Assembly: GCF_007830445.1 (NCBI RefSeq)
Contig: NZ_VLKR01000010.1
Location: forward strand, 62,001 to 126,000
Length of the DNA stretch: 64,000 nucleotides
Direction: 5' to 3'
Source of the DNA: Sphingobacterium siyangense
Lineage (GTDB): Bacteria > Bacteroidota > Bacteroidia > Sphingobacteriales > Sphingobacteriaceae
A program made the position numbers and the translations under genes. The notes under the pieces were generated by a model, which was given only the letters and a program-made list of their open reading frames with translations, did no database searches and was not told the origin of the DNA. This document shows positions 1-7,669 of the stretch, in pieces. The first letter of the stretch is position 1; the number at the start of each line of letters is the position of its first letter.

Positions 1-959
1 TTATATAGCGGTAATTTGGAGGGATTATCTCGGGTTAATTGTGAAGTTTCACTAGGGAGGTTGTCGGCACTTGCTAGTGCCGCTATTTTTGCATTAAATC
101 CACGTGAAAACAGCTTAGTACAAGCGTAGATACCAGCAAAGGGAGTTAGTATTCCCAGTGTTGATAAGATGACTAAATGTACATTGTGGTTACCAAAGAG
201 TAATGGTTGGAATGATGCAATCCAGGTACTTGGGAATATCCAAAGAAATCTGAGCTGTTCCATCGTTAAATGAGATTCCACAATAGATTGGATCAAATTT
301 GGGCCAACATAATAGGATAGAAAAAGAACCAGTGAGAGACCGATCTGTATATAAGTAATTACATCTTTAAACTTTTGGATGGGGAGATATTTGATGCTAA
401 TCAGATAAAATCCATTGACAAATATCAGCGCGATTAAAGTGCTTAGTATAAGCTGCAGGCATAAAAGAAAGACGGAGACGATATCCCAATTGAATAATAC
501 ATAAATAAGCACAGGTAAGGTCAACGCAATTACTTGATTAAAAAGCTTGATTGCAATAAAAGTTATTCGGGAAATAGCTAAAGTCTTGTCATTAACTGGT
601 CTAGGCATAATGATATACTGATCCCGGGTATCTAATAATATGGGTGAAAAATCGGATATTAACGTAATGCTTAACATGCTAATGAAACTGAGTAGCATAA
701 TCGAAACGGCTAAGTACCTATCTGGAATCGAAAAAATAATTACCATGAATATCAGGCCAAAGATGAGATACAATAAGAATTGTAAAATCGATGACGAAGA
801 AGAGGATTTCCCTGAGCTACGTTTCCTAAAGCTAATCGGCTTTCTGTTCTCTAAGATTACTTTGGTTTCTAAGATGATCTTAAACTGTTCATAATTGATG
901 CCCAAGCCTTTCCAAACCCCACGAAAAAGAAGGATAAATTTTAAGATAAATTTTTCCAT
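1..959 (-). CDS. ABC transporter permease, partial (C-terminus off the left edge)
   Basis: An open frame starts with ATG at 959 and stays open to the window edge, about 319 codons, so the end of the gene is missing. The visible protein begins MEKFILKFILLFRG and holds several long hydrophobic stretches, among them one rich in Leu/Ile/Phe near residues 75-95 and others near 140-190, separated by short charged loops. That is the layout of a polytopic inner-membrane permease. The gene starts one base after the stop of the ATPase gene, so the two form an operon and very likely one exporter. I see no motif that fixes the substrate. The family is inferred mainly from the partner and the membrane topology. 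Confidence 0.8.
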   Translation of the reverse strand, partial: MEKFILKFILLFRGVWKGLGINYEQFKIILETKVILENRKPISFRKRSSGKSSSSSSILQFLLYLIFGLIFMVIIFSIPDRYLAVSIMLLSFISMLSITLISDFSPILLDTRDQYIIMPRPVNDKTLAISRITFIAIKLFNQVIALTLPVLIYVLFNWDIVSVFLLCLQLILSTLIALIFVNGFYLISIKYLPIQKFKDVITYIQIGLSLVLFLSYYVGPNLIQSIVESHLTMEQLRFLWIFPSTWIASFQPLLFGNHNVHLVILSTLGILTPFAGIYACTKLFSRGFNAKIAALASADNLPSETSQLTRDNPSKLPLY

Positions 960-960
960 G

Positions 961-1737
961 TTATTGAATTGCTGTAATGATATTGGAAGCGTCTAATGCA
1001 CTGTTGCCTGTATTGGTTAATTTAGCAAATATATGCTCCAATGATTCGTTAGGATCTGTTTTTAGTTCCTCAATCGTACCATCCGCAATGATGCTGCCCT
1101 GATTTATCAGTAAAATCCGATCAGATACTTTTTCAACAACGTCCATCATATGTGAACAATAGAAAATTGTTTTCCCTTCTTTTGCAAGTAATGAGATAAG
1201 TTCTTTGACAAAGATAACAGCATTGGCATCGAGTCCAGACAATGGTTCATCCAGTACGATGATTTGTGGGTTATGAATAATTCCTGAAATTAAAAGTACT
1301 TTTTGACGCATTCCTTTGGAGAAGGTATCCATCCTATTATTTGCATTAGATTCAAGACCGAAGGCTGTTAGCAGTTTTAAGGAACGTTCTAAAATCAAAT
1401 TATCTTCCATTCCATAGAGTTTACCTATAAAATCCAAGTATTCCATGGGAGTCAGGACGTCATATAATTCTGCGTTCTCAGGAACATATCCCAATAGTGC
1501 TTTTACTGCAAGTGGATCTTCTTGAATATTGATGCCATTAACTTCTACAGTGCCTGTGAAATCTTCGATTAGTCCTGTTAATATTTTAACGGTAGTGGAT
1601 TTGCCAGCACCATTTGGGCCAATATACCCGATAACTTGACCTGGGAATATGTCAAGGTTGATTCCTTTCAATATTTCTTTTACTCCGTATGATTTTTTTA
1701 GGTCAACAATACGGATGAGAGGTAATATACTTTCCAT
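961..1737 (-). CDS. ABC transporter ATP-binding protein
   Basis: A 258-residue nucleotide-binding subunit that would power the permease encoded immediately downstream. Walker A is GPNGAGKST at about residues 40-48, Walker B is IIVLDEP at 159-165, and the switch His sits in CSHMM near 196. The signature motif reads FSKGMRQK at 139-146 instead of LSGGQ, a variant common in ABC-2 type exporters. The protein is a single ATPase domain of usual length with no membrane segment. It is the first gene of a two-gene operon. The substrate cannot be told from sequence. Confidence 0.93.
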   Translation of the reverse strand: MESILPLIRIVDLKKSYGVKEILKGINLDIFPGQVIGYIGPNGAGKSTTVKILTGLIEDFTGTVEVNGINIQEDPLAVKALLGYVPENAELYDVLTPMEYLDFIGKLYGMEDNLILERSLKLLTAFGLESNANNRMDTFSKGMRQKVLLISGIIHNPQIIVLDEPLSGLDANAVIFVKELISLLAKEGKTIFYCSHMMDVVEKVSDRILLINQGSIIADGTIEELKTDPNESLEHIFAKLTNTGNSALDASNIITAIQ

Positions 1738-1849
1738 ATGATTATAATCTTCAAAGTAAACTTACATAAAAAATTGGAGTTATAGTTTCCAATTGAAAAG
1801 TATATATTTAATACTCTTGAGAAGAATATCTCTATTTTAATCAATAGAA

Positions 1850-1869
1850 AAGGGACCTTTTGGTCCCTT
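1850..1869 (-). terminator. Rho-independent terminator after the acidic protein gene
   Basis: An 8-bp perfect stem, AAGGGACC/GGTCCCTT, with a 4-nt loop lies just downstream of the leftward acidic-protein gene. An A-rich flank becomes a T-run on the minus strand. Confidence 0.75.
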
Positions 1870-1894
1870 CAAAACTATGTTATTTTCGGAAAAA

Positions 1895-2278
1895 CTACCT
1901 GTTGTTTTTGGGATATCCCTCTTCATCAAGATCATCTCTCAGATCTTCTTCGTTCTCGGCTAATTTCTTGTCCAAAGGGGATAGCCGTTCATGTTTAAAA
2001 GTCTCAATTCGCATGTTAGCTTTATCTAGATCTTCTTCTTCGAGCTCATCTTGTGTTGCATATTCATCTCCGACAAATGGATTAGAATCATCGTATGTTG
2101 AATCATCATCAATTGAGCCCTCAGCTACTGTATCATAGTCGGCGGGGTGGTCATAATCTGGGTCATTATCATCGACATCCATTTCATAACTGTCAAGCTC
2201 TTCATTGAAAGCAAGATCCTGATCCATATCGGAATAGTCTTCTTCGACTTTCCCATTTTTATGCTCTTTTTTTGACAT
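1895..2278 (-). CDS. Highly acidic hypothetical protein
   Basis: I do not recognise a family. The 127-residue product starting MSKKEHKNGK is extremely rich in Asp and Glu, with runs such as DMDQDLAFNEELDSYEMDVDD, and has almost no hydrophobic core. It is therefore probably intrinsically disordered and cytoplasmic, with no signal peptide. The frame could open 13 codons earlier at 2317, but the extra residues are hydrophobic and unlike the rest, so I prefer the ATG at 2278. A terminator follows at 1850-1869. It is transcribed divergently from the small gene at 2473. Function unknown. Confidence 0.65.
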   Translation of the reverse strand: MSKKEHKNGKVEEDYSDMDQDLAFNEELDSYEMDVDDNDPDYDHPADYDTVAEGSIDDDSTYDDSNPFVGDEYATQDELEEEDLDKANMRIETFKHERLSPLDKKLAENEEDLRDDLDEEGYPKNNR

Positions 2279-2472
2279 AATCCTACTCATGTTATTCATT
2301 TGTAAAACAGTTCTCAAAAAAAAAAGTTTTGAATTTATTCGGCAAAACTATTATTCCAAAAGTATTAAGAGATTCTGGGTTCGAATATCCTTCTAAAAGA
2401 TAAAAACACAAAAAATGATTAAAGCATTAAAACAATGTAATTATATGTTTGTTCTATCTTAAAATAGGGACT

Positions 2473-2733
2473 ATGATCTTCAAGCGTTTAAATTATCAGA
2501 CTTTACAGAGTTTACGCCTACAAGGCTACAATATTTTATTGACCATTGGTCGAGCTGAAGACGAGAACCCAATTTATTTCCCGATGAAATTGGATTCTTT
2601 TAATTCCAGTACCTCAAATTTTGAAAGTGATGATGCAGCTACCTTTCAAGGAAAAAAGATTCTTATTTTGGATGAGGCCATTCAACGCTCCTTAAATCAT
2701 GATCTTAATGGTATAATCCAGCTTGACAATTAA
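2473..2733 (+). CDS. Small hypothetical protein
   Basis: An 86-residue soluble protein starting MIFKRLNYQT. The frame is open 8 codons further up, but this ATG gives a more natural N-terminus. No signal peptide, membrane segment or known motif is visible. The composition is mixed alpha/beta with a hydrophobic middle (GYNILLTIGR). It ends tail to tail with the AraC-family gene, the two stop codons overlapping by four bases, so transcripts of the pair would overlap. I do not recognise it. Confidence 0.55.
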   Translation: MIFKRLNYQTLQSLRLQGYNILLTIGRAEDENPIYFPMKLDSFNSSTSNFESDDAATFQGKKILILDEAIQRSLNHDLNGIIQLDN

Positions 2734-3551
2734 GCACTATTTTTAGCTCTTTTATAAGAGCTAGGTGTAATGTTTCTTTTCTTCTTATAGAAATTGGTCA
2801 GGTGACTTTCATCATTAAATCCTAATTCTTCTACAATTTGTTTCATTGTGTATCTGTTGGATGCTAATCTCTCTTCAACTAGTTTAATACGAATATCATC
2901 TATATATACTTTGTAGCTTTTTGAATATCTTTTTTTAAAAAATGCCCCAAAGTAATTTGCTGAAATTTGGAACTGATCTGCGATAGACCTGATTTGTAAT
3001 TTATCGGGGAAATAAATATTTTGCTGTATGTATTGCTCGATCTCTTGAGACATTTCATATGACTCGTTAATAGGTAGCTCCAGATCCTTCAAAATATTTT
3101 CGACTAAAGCGAAGAGGGACATTGTCTGATGGAATATAAAAATTGATTCCGCTGTATCTTCACGCTCATATTGTTGAATCAGAGATATTACCCGCTCGAT
3201 TAGTTTTTTATTTTCCTTTTTAAGCGATAGGCTTTTATTGAATAAAGTCTTCGAGTTGAAGATATCAACCGGATTGTGAGAAAGTCTGAAATTTTGTTGT
3301 ATAAGGTGCAGGTCTTTAAAATAGGAGTTTGAGAAATAGAGTACAAATGCGATTGTATCCTTTTTTGTCTCAAGTGTTTCGAAATCTTTATTCAAAAAAA
3401 GTAAATTCTCTTTTGAAAATTTTAAGTTATTTCCTTTCGATACGAGTGTGCCTTCGGATATATAAACTAACGCAAAATCAAAACCTGTTTTGTTTAGTTC
3501 TAATTTTTGTTTGTGTTTGATTTTTTGAGATTCGAAAGATAAATTCATCAT
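2730..3551 (-). CDS. AraC-family transcriptional regulator
   Basis: A 273-residue DNA-binding regulator. The last 100 residues carry the two helix-turn-helix units of AraC/XylS proteins: the first around LQIRSIADQFQISANYFGAFF, the second around YTMKQIVEELGFNDESHLTNFYKK, followed by ITPSSYKR. The N-terminal 150 residues resemble a cupin-like sensor region but carry no ligand motif I can name. Start is the first of two adjacent ATG codons (3551 or 3548). No clear target operon is adjacent; the next leftward-read gene upstream is an SDR oxidoreductase. The effector is unknown. Confidence 0.88.
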   Translation of the reverse strand: MMNLSFESQKIKHKQKLELNKTGFDFALVYISEGTLVSKGNNLKFSKENLLFLNKDFETLETKKDTIAFVLYFSNSYFKDLHLIQQNFRLSHNPVDIFNSKTLFNKSLSLKKENKKLIERVISLIQQYEREDTAESIFIFHQTMSLFALVENILKDLELPINESYEMSQEIEQYIQQNIYFPDKLQIRSIADQFQISANYFGAFFKKRYSKSYKVYIDDIRIKLVEERLASNRYTMKQIVEELGFNDESHLTNFYKKKRNITPSSYKRAKNSA

Positions 3552-3583
3552 ATGTACAGACCCTATTGGAAAATAATCGCTAC

Positions 3584-3591
3584 AAACCTAA
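3584..3591 (-). promoter_or_regulatory. Candidate -7 element for the AraC-family gene
   Basis: On the minus strand the sequence reads TAGGTTTG, a perfect match to the Bacteroidota -7 motif TAnnTTTG, about 35 bp before the start codon. I see no convincing -33 TTG at the expected distance, so this is a half-supported promoter. Confidence 0.4.
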
Positions 3592-3694
3592 GAAAAATGA
3601 ATTAAAGACTTTACTTTTTCCTCGCTTAAATCTACATGGATTACAGTTATGTATTCACAATAAAATATAAATCATTCGTTGTTTTAAACGGTTA

Positions 3695-4564
3695 TCAAGT
3701 GCTTTTTGCATTTCTGGTCATTTTTTCAATAGTATCCCATTGATCTTCAGGAATAATATCTAATCCATTGAACTCTCCAGCCCCCTTAAGCCATTCGCCA
3801 CCATCTATCGTGATAACATCTCCGTTGATATAACTCGCATAATCGGATACTAGATAGGCCGCGAGGTTAGCTAATTCCTCCAGTTTGCCCAAGCGGCCTA
3901 AGGGGATACGTTTGGTAGGTGAGAGGAGTTCGCCTAACTCGCCCGGGAGTAACCGTTCCATGGCACCCGAAGTTTGGAATGGACCAGGAGCTATAGCGTT
4001 GAGTCTTATTCCTTTTTTTCCCCATTCTACAGCTAGAGATCTGGTTAGCGCAAGAACTCCGGCTTTAGCAGTTGCAGAAGGAACAACATATCCCGAACCC
4101 GTCCAAGCATAAGTTGTTACGATACTGAGTATAGCTTTATTCTGTTCATTTGCCTCAATCCATCGTTTGCCCAGCGCTAGGGTATAGTTTATACTCCCTT
4201 GGAGCACGATACCAATAACAGATTCGAAAGCTCGGTGGCTTAAACGTTCGGTAGGCGAGATAAAATTTCCAGCAGCATTGTTTATGAGGATATCTATCCC
4301 CCCAAAATGTTCATATCCATAGGAAACGACGCGTTCGACATTTTCATAATTTCGCACGTCTCCAGCTACTGCAAGACATTTTGCCTGATGTTTTTCCGAT
4401 AATTCGTTTGCTGTATGTTGTATAACATCATCTTTACGGCTTGTGATCAGGCAAGAGGCGCCAAGCTCGAGAAAGTAATCTGTCATGGCTTTCCCTAGAC
4501 CTGTACCACCACCCGTAATCAAAATTCGTTTTCCTTTTAACGCGTTTTCCTTTAACATGCCCAT
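3695..4564 (-). CDS. SDR oxidoreductase, 2,4-dienoyl-CoA reductase type
   Basis: A 289-residue NAD(P)-dependent short-chain dehydrogenase. The cofactor motif TGGGTGLG is at residues 17-24 and NNAAG at 95-99. The classic YxxxK site is absent: the segment reads PSATAKAG, with Ser at 163 and Lys at 167. A Tyr lies 15 residues before that Lys (Tyr152 in TTYAWTG). This matches the known 15-residue Tyr-Lys spacing of mitochondrial and peroxisomal 2,4-dienoyl-CoA reductases, which work on unsaturated fatty acyl-CoA in beta-oxidation. Substrate assignment is an inference from this arrangement. The gene stands alone. Confidence 0.85.
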   Translation of the reverse strand: MGMLKENALKGKRILITGGGTGLGKAMTDYFLELGASCLITSRKDDVIQHTANELSEKHQAKCLAVAGDVRNYENVERVVSYGYEHFGGIDILINNAAGNFISPTERLSHRAFESVIGIVLQGSINYTLALGKRWIEANEQNKAILSIVTTYAWTGSGYVVPSATAKAGVLALTRSLAVEWGKKGIRLNAIAPGPFQTSGAMERLLPGELGELLSPTKRIPLGRLGKLEELANLAAYLVSDYASYINGDVITIDGGEWLKGAGEFNGLDIIPEDQWDTIEKMTRNAKST

Positions 4565-4676
4565 ATACTGTCCAGTTTTTATGTATCCTTAAGTTACACA
4601 AATTTGGGATAAAATAAAAGCCACGGTGGAGCGGATAAAAATAGTTCAGGAATAAATGGAGGTAGAGATATAAACA

Positions 4677-4711
4677 AAAGCAGGAGCTATTCATCGAATA
4701 GCTCCTGCTTT
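4677..4711 (-). terminator. Terminator of the tsf transcript
   Basis: A perfect 16-bp stem (AAAGCAGGAGCTATTC paired with GAATAGCTCCTGCTTT, 3-nt loop) sits just past the tsf stop codon. A T-rich tract follows on the minus strand. Confidence 0.9.
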
Positions 4712-4744
4712 AAAATTTCCATTCTGAATGGAATGGAAGTATGC

Positions 4745-5581
4745 TTATGCGCCTAATTGTACGCGTTTGAAAGCAGTTACAGTCAATCCTTTAGAAACAG
4801 AATCTAAGAATTGAGCGATGTTTTTAGAAGAATCTTTTACGAATTCTTGATTTAACAAAGTTGTATCTTTGAAGAATTTGTTCAATTTACCTTGCGCAAT
4901 TTTCTCAGCCATTTCAGCTGGTTTTCCTTCAGCGATGATTTGTTCTTTAGCAATGGCAATTTCACGCTCGATTGTGTTTTGATCAACACCATCTTTGTCA
5001 ATTGCAATTGGGTTCATTGCAGCAATTTGCATTGCTACATCTTTACCAGCTTCTTCAGCGCCAGCTGCATCAGCAGAAAGACCTACTAATACACCTAGAC
5101 GGTAGTTCCCGTGGATATAAGCAATAACTTTTTCAGCAGTGATAGTTTCGTATTTAGAAACGTCAATTTTCTCACCAATTACACCAGTTTGCTCGATTAA
5201 AGAATCAGCGATGTTTTTGCCATCAAGTTCCAAACCTTTTAATTCTTCCAAAGAAGCAGGTTTATTGTTTAATGCAAGATCTGCAATTTTTTCAGCGAAA
5301 GCTACGAAGTCTGCGTTTTTAGCTACGAAGTCAGTTTCACAGTTAACTTCAACTACGATACCTGATTTACCATCAGCAGTCGCTTTAGCGATGATAACAC
5401 CTTCGTTAGAGTCGCGATCTTGACGGCTAGCAGCTACTTTAGCGCCTTTTTTACGCAAGTAATCTACAGCAGCTTCAAAGTCACCATTAGACTCAACCAA
5501 AGCTTTTTTACAATCCATCATACCAGCGCCAGTTTGTTGACGCAATTTGTTTACATCTGATGCAGAAATTTGTACTGACAT
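4745..5581 (-). CDS. tsf: Translation elongation factor Ts
   Basis: EF-Ts, 278 residues, the guanine-nucleotide exchange factor that recycles EF-Tu in the cytoplasm. The N-terminal UBA-like module is plain: VNKLRQQTGAGMMDCKKAL, then DFEAAVDYLRKKG. The dimerisation core contains VNCETDFVAKN, a hallmark of the family. Length is normal. It follows rpsB as in most bacteria, but a strong hairpin terminator lies in the 195-bp gap, so tsf is likely to have some transcription of its own. No Shine-Dalgarno site precedes the ATG. Confidence 0.98.
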   Translation of the reverse strand: MSVQISASDVNKLRQQTGAGMMDCKKALVESNGDFEAAVDYLRKKGAKVAASRQDRDSNEGVIIAKATADGKSGIVVEVNCETDFVAKNADFVAFAEKIADLALNNKPASLEELKGLELDGKNIADSLIEQTGVIGEKIDVSKYETITAEKVIAYIHGNYRLGVLVGLSADAAGAEEAGKDVAMQIAAMNPIAIDKDGVDQNTIEREIAIAKEQIIAEGKPAEMAEKIAQGKLNKFFKDTTLLNQEFVKDSSKNIAQFLDSVSKGLTVTAFKRVQLGA

Positions 5582-5695
5582 GTTTATTTCTTTTTATTAT
5601 TATTTACGACTGAAATTTGTACAATATTAACTTAAAACATGTTAAGCTAATATGAAGTTTAACATTCCTTGATAAACAAGTGTTGTTAAACCAAA

Positions 5696-5764
5696 AAACC
5701 GGACAGAGAGGCTAGTTCAAGAAAAGTAAACTTTTCCAGAAACTAACGCTACGCCATCCGGTTT
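5696..5764 (-). terminator. Long hairpin terminator between rpsB and tsf
   Basis: On the minus strand AAACCGGA pairs with TCCGGTTT across about 70 nt. Inner helices form from GTTAGTT with AACTAGC and from GAAAAGT with ACTTTTC, and a T6 run follows directly. This is a compound stem acting as terminator or attenuator between rpsB and tsf. Confidence 0.7.
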
Positions 5765-5776
5765 GGAATAAAAATA

Positions 5777-6574
5777 TTATTCTCCGTCTTTCGCTTTGCG
5801 AGGACGTTTAGCTTCTGAAGCTTCACCATTATCAGCTTTTGCTTTAGCAGCAGCAGCATCTTTTTCAGCTTCTTCTTCTTTGTCGCGTTTGCGCTCGTCC
5901 AAACCTTCTTGGATTGCTTGACCAATGATACCGGCGATTAAGCTAATAGATTTACTAGCGTCATCATTTGCTGGGATTGGGAAATCAATATTTGAAGGAT
6001 CAGAGTTTGTATCTACCATTGCAAAAGTAGGGATGTTCAATTTCATTGCTTCAGAAACAGCGATGTGTTCTTTTTTCACATCGATGATGAATAAAGCAGC
6101 TGGTAAACGGTTCAAATCAGCGATACCTCCTAAAAGGTTTTCTAATTTGATACGCTCACGTTGAATCATCAACTTCTCTTTTTTAGACAATACATCGTAT
6201 GTACCATCTTTTTGCATTTTGTCAATGTTAGACATTTTTTTGATAGACTTACGAACTGTAGCGAAGTTTGTAAGCATACCACCTAACCAACGCTCAGTTA
6301 CAAAAGGCATATTAACCTCTTTTGCTTGTTGTGCGATGATCTCTTTTGCTTGTTTTTTCGTTGCAACGAATAAAACTTTGCGACCTGATTTTACGATTTG
6401 TTTGATAGCTGAAGCAGCTTCTTCTAATTTCGTAAGAGTTTTGTTCAAGTCAATGATGTGGATACCGTTACGTTCCATGAAAATGTACTTAGCCATTTTC
6501 GGATCCCATTTACGTGTAAGGTGACCAAAGTGCACACCTGCATCCAATAAATCTTGATAAGTAGTTCTTGCCAT
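5777..6574 (-). CDS. rpsB: 30S ribosomal protein S2
   Basis: uS2, 265 residues, binds the small-subunit body near the platform. It opens MARTTYQDLLDAGVHFGH and contains RKWDPKMAKYIF and FVTERWLGGMLTNF, all conserved in S2. The last 35 residues form a Lys/Ala/Glu-rich tail, an extension common in this phylum. It starts 19 bp after the rpsI stop and is preceded by a strong AGGAGG at 6583-6588, unusual for Bacteroidota. It belongs to the rplM-rpsI-rpsB operon. Confidence 0.98.
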   Translation of the reverse strand: MARTTYQDLLDAGVHFGHLTRKWDPKMAKYIFMERNGIHIIDLNKTLTKLEEAASAIKQIVKSGRKVLFVATKKQAKEIIAQQAKEVNMPFVTERWLGGMLTNFATVRKSIKKMSNIDKMQKDGTYDVLSKKEKLMIQRERIKLENLLGGIADLNRLPAALFIIDVKKEHIAVSEAMKLNIPTFAMVDTNSDPSNIDFPIPANDDASKSISLIAGIIGQAIQEGLDERKRDKEEEAEKDAAAAKAKADNGEASEAKRPRKAKDGE

Positions 6575-6582
6575 TTTTTGAT

Positions 6583-6588
6583 CCTCCT
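6583..6588 (-). promoter_or_regulatory. Strong Shine-Dalgarno site before rpsB
   Basis: AGGAGG on the minus strand, 8 bp before the ATG of rpsB and between the rpsI stop and the rpsB start. Canonical sites of this strength are rare in this phylum. Confidence 0.75.
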
Positions 6589-6592
6589 TTGA

Positions 6593-6979
6593 TTAACGTT
6601 TACTGAATTGGAATCTTCTACGAGCTTTACGACGTCCTGGTTTCTTACGTTCAACCATACGGTCATCACGTGTTACTAAACCTTTAGCGCGTAATGCAGG
6701 TTTAACTTCTGGGTTAAGTTCAACCAAAGCTTTTGCGATCGCTAAGCGAACAGCTTCTGCTTGACCTTTAACACCACCTCCGTTAACGTTTACTTTTACA
6801 TCAAAGTTTGCTAATTCACCAGCTACGTTCAATGACTGTGTAGCGATGTATTGCAAAGGTAATGTTGGGAAATACTCTTTGTAGTCTTTACCGTTTATGA
6901 TAATGTTTCCGCTACCAGCAGTTAAGTAAATGCGGGCAACAGCAGTTTTTCTTCTTCCTGAAGTGTTAGTTGTTGACAT
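6593..6979 (-). CDS. rpsI: 30S ribosomal protein S9
   Basis: uS9, 128 residues, whose C-terminal tail reaches the P-site tRNA. Diagnostic segments are GRRKTAVARIYL at the start, VNGGGVKGQAEAVRLAIAKAL in the middle, and the basic tail ending RRFQFSKR. Length is normal. It lies 11 bp after rplM, the pairing seen in nearly all bacteria, and an AGGAGA-type ribosome site precedes its ATG. Confidence 0.98.
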   Translation of the reverse strand: MSTTNTSGRRKTAVARIYLTAGSGNIIINGKDYKEYFPTLPLQYIATQSLNVAGELANFDVKVNVNGGGVKGQAEAVRLAIAKALVELNPEVKPALRAKGLVTRDDRMVERKKPGRRKARRRFQFSKR

Positions 6980-6990
6980 GACGATTCTCC

Positions 6991-7434
6991 TTAAAATTTA
7001 ACTGGTTTTGGATTTTGTGCTTCATGCTTGTGCTCAGTACCAGCATAAACGTAAAGGTTTTTAAACAATTGACGACCTAAACGGTTTTTAGGAAGCATAC
7101 CACGAACAGCTTTTTCAATGATGCGTTCAGGGAATTTAGCCATTAACTCTTTTGGAGAAACAAAGCGTTGACCACCTGGGTATCCAGTGTAGCGAACGTA
7201 AACTTTGTCGCCTAATTTGTTTCCTGTCAATTTGATTTTGTCCGCATTGATAACGATCACGTTATCTCCGCAGTCTACGTGAGGGGTGAATGTAGGCTTA
7301 TGCTTACCACGAATTACTTTCGCGATGTTGCTCGCCAAGCGCCCCAAAATCTCTCCTTCAGCGTCAACAACGATCCACTCTTTGTTAACGGTGTTCTTGT
7401 TGGCAGAGACAGTTTTGTAACTTAACGTATTCAC
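6991..7434 (-). CDS. rplM: 50S ribosomal protein L13
   Basis: uL13, 147 residues, an early-assembling large-subunit protein. It contains [39 protein letters not shown] and [20 protein letters not shown], all family hallmarks. The start codon is GTG at 7434; no ATG is available nearby and the N-terminus [12 protein letters not shown] fits other Bacteroidota L13 proteins. It is the first gene of the ribosomal operon, with a promoter at 7493-7500. Confidence 0.97.
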   Translation of the reverse strand: MNTLSYKTVSANKNTVNKEWIVVDAEGEILGRLASNIAKVIRGKHKPTFTPHVDCGDNVIVINADKIKLTGNKLGDKVYVRYTGYPGGQRFVSPKELMAKFPERIIEKAVRGMLPKNRLGRQLFKNLYVYAGTEHKHEAQNPKPVKF

Positions 7435-7492
7435 TTGCTTTTGTTTAAATAATTTATTAAAATATTTTTCCTTCCCTTATCTCAAGGGTCTG

Positions 7493-7500
7493 CAAAGGTA
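7493..7500 (-). promoter_or_regulatory. -7 element of the rplM operon promoter
   Basis: TACCTTTG on the minus strand, an exact TAnnTTTG match about 60 bp before the rplM GTG. The -33 element is not clear. Confidence 0.6.
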
Positions 7501-7669
7501 CATCTATTATTCTATATTTTAAAATCTATTTTGCTTATTTTGTTGAAAACGAGTTGAATTTCAAACGAGCCCCACTAATCTCAATATTTTTACAACTTCC
7601 TCGAATGAATATTGTTACATTAGTTAGTATATTGCAGGAAGAATTTTTAAATTATTATAGCGGAAGTAG

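Noticed and set aside
640..894. 84-codon ORF on the + strand at the left end
   Set aside because: It is the antisense shadow of the ABC permease frame, which is open through the whole region.
3885..4112. 75-codon ORF opposite the SDR gene
   Set aside because: Shadow of a well-supported coding frame.
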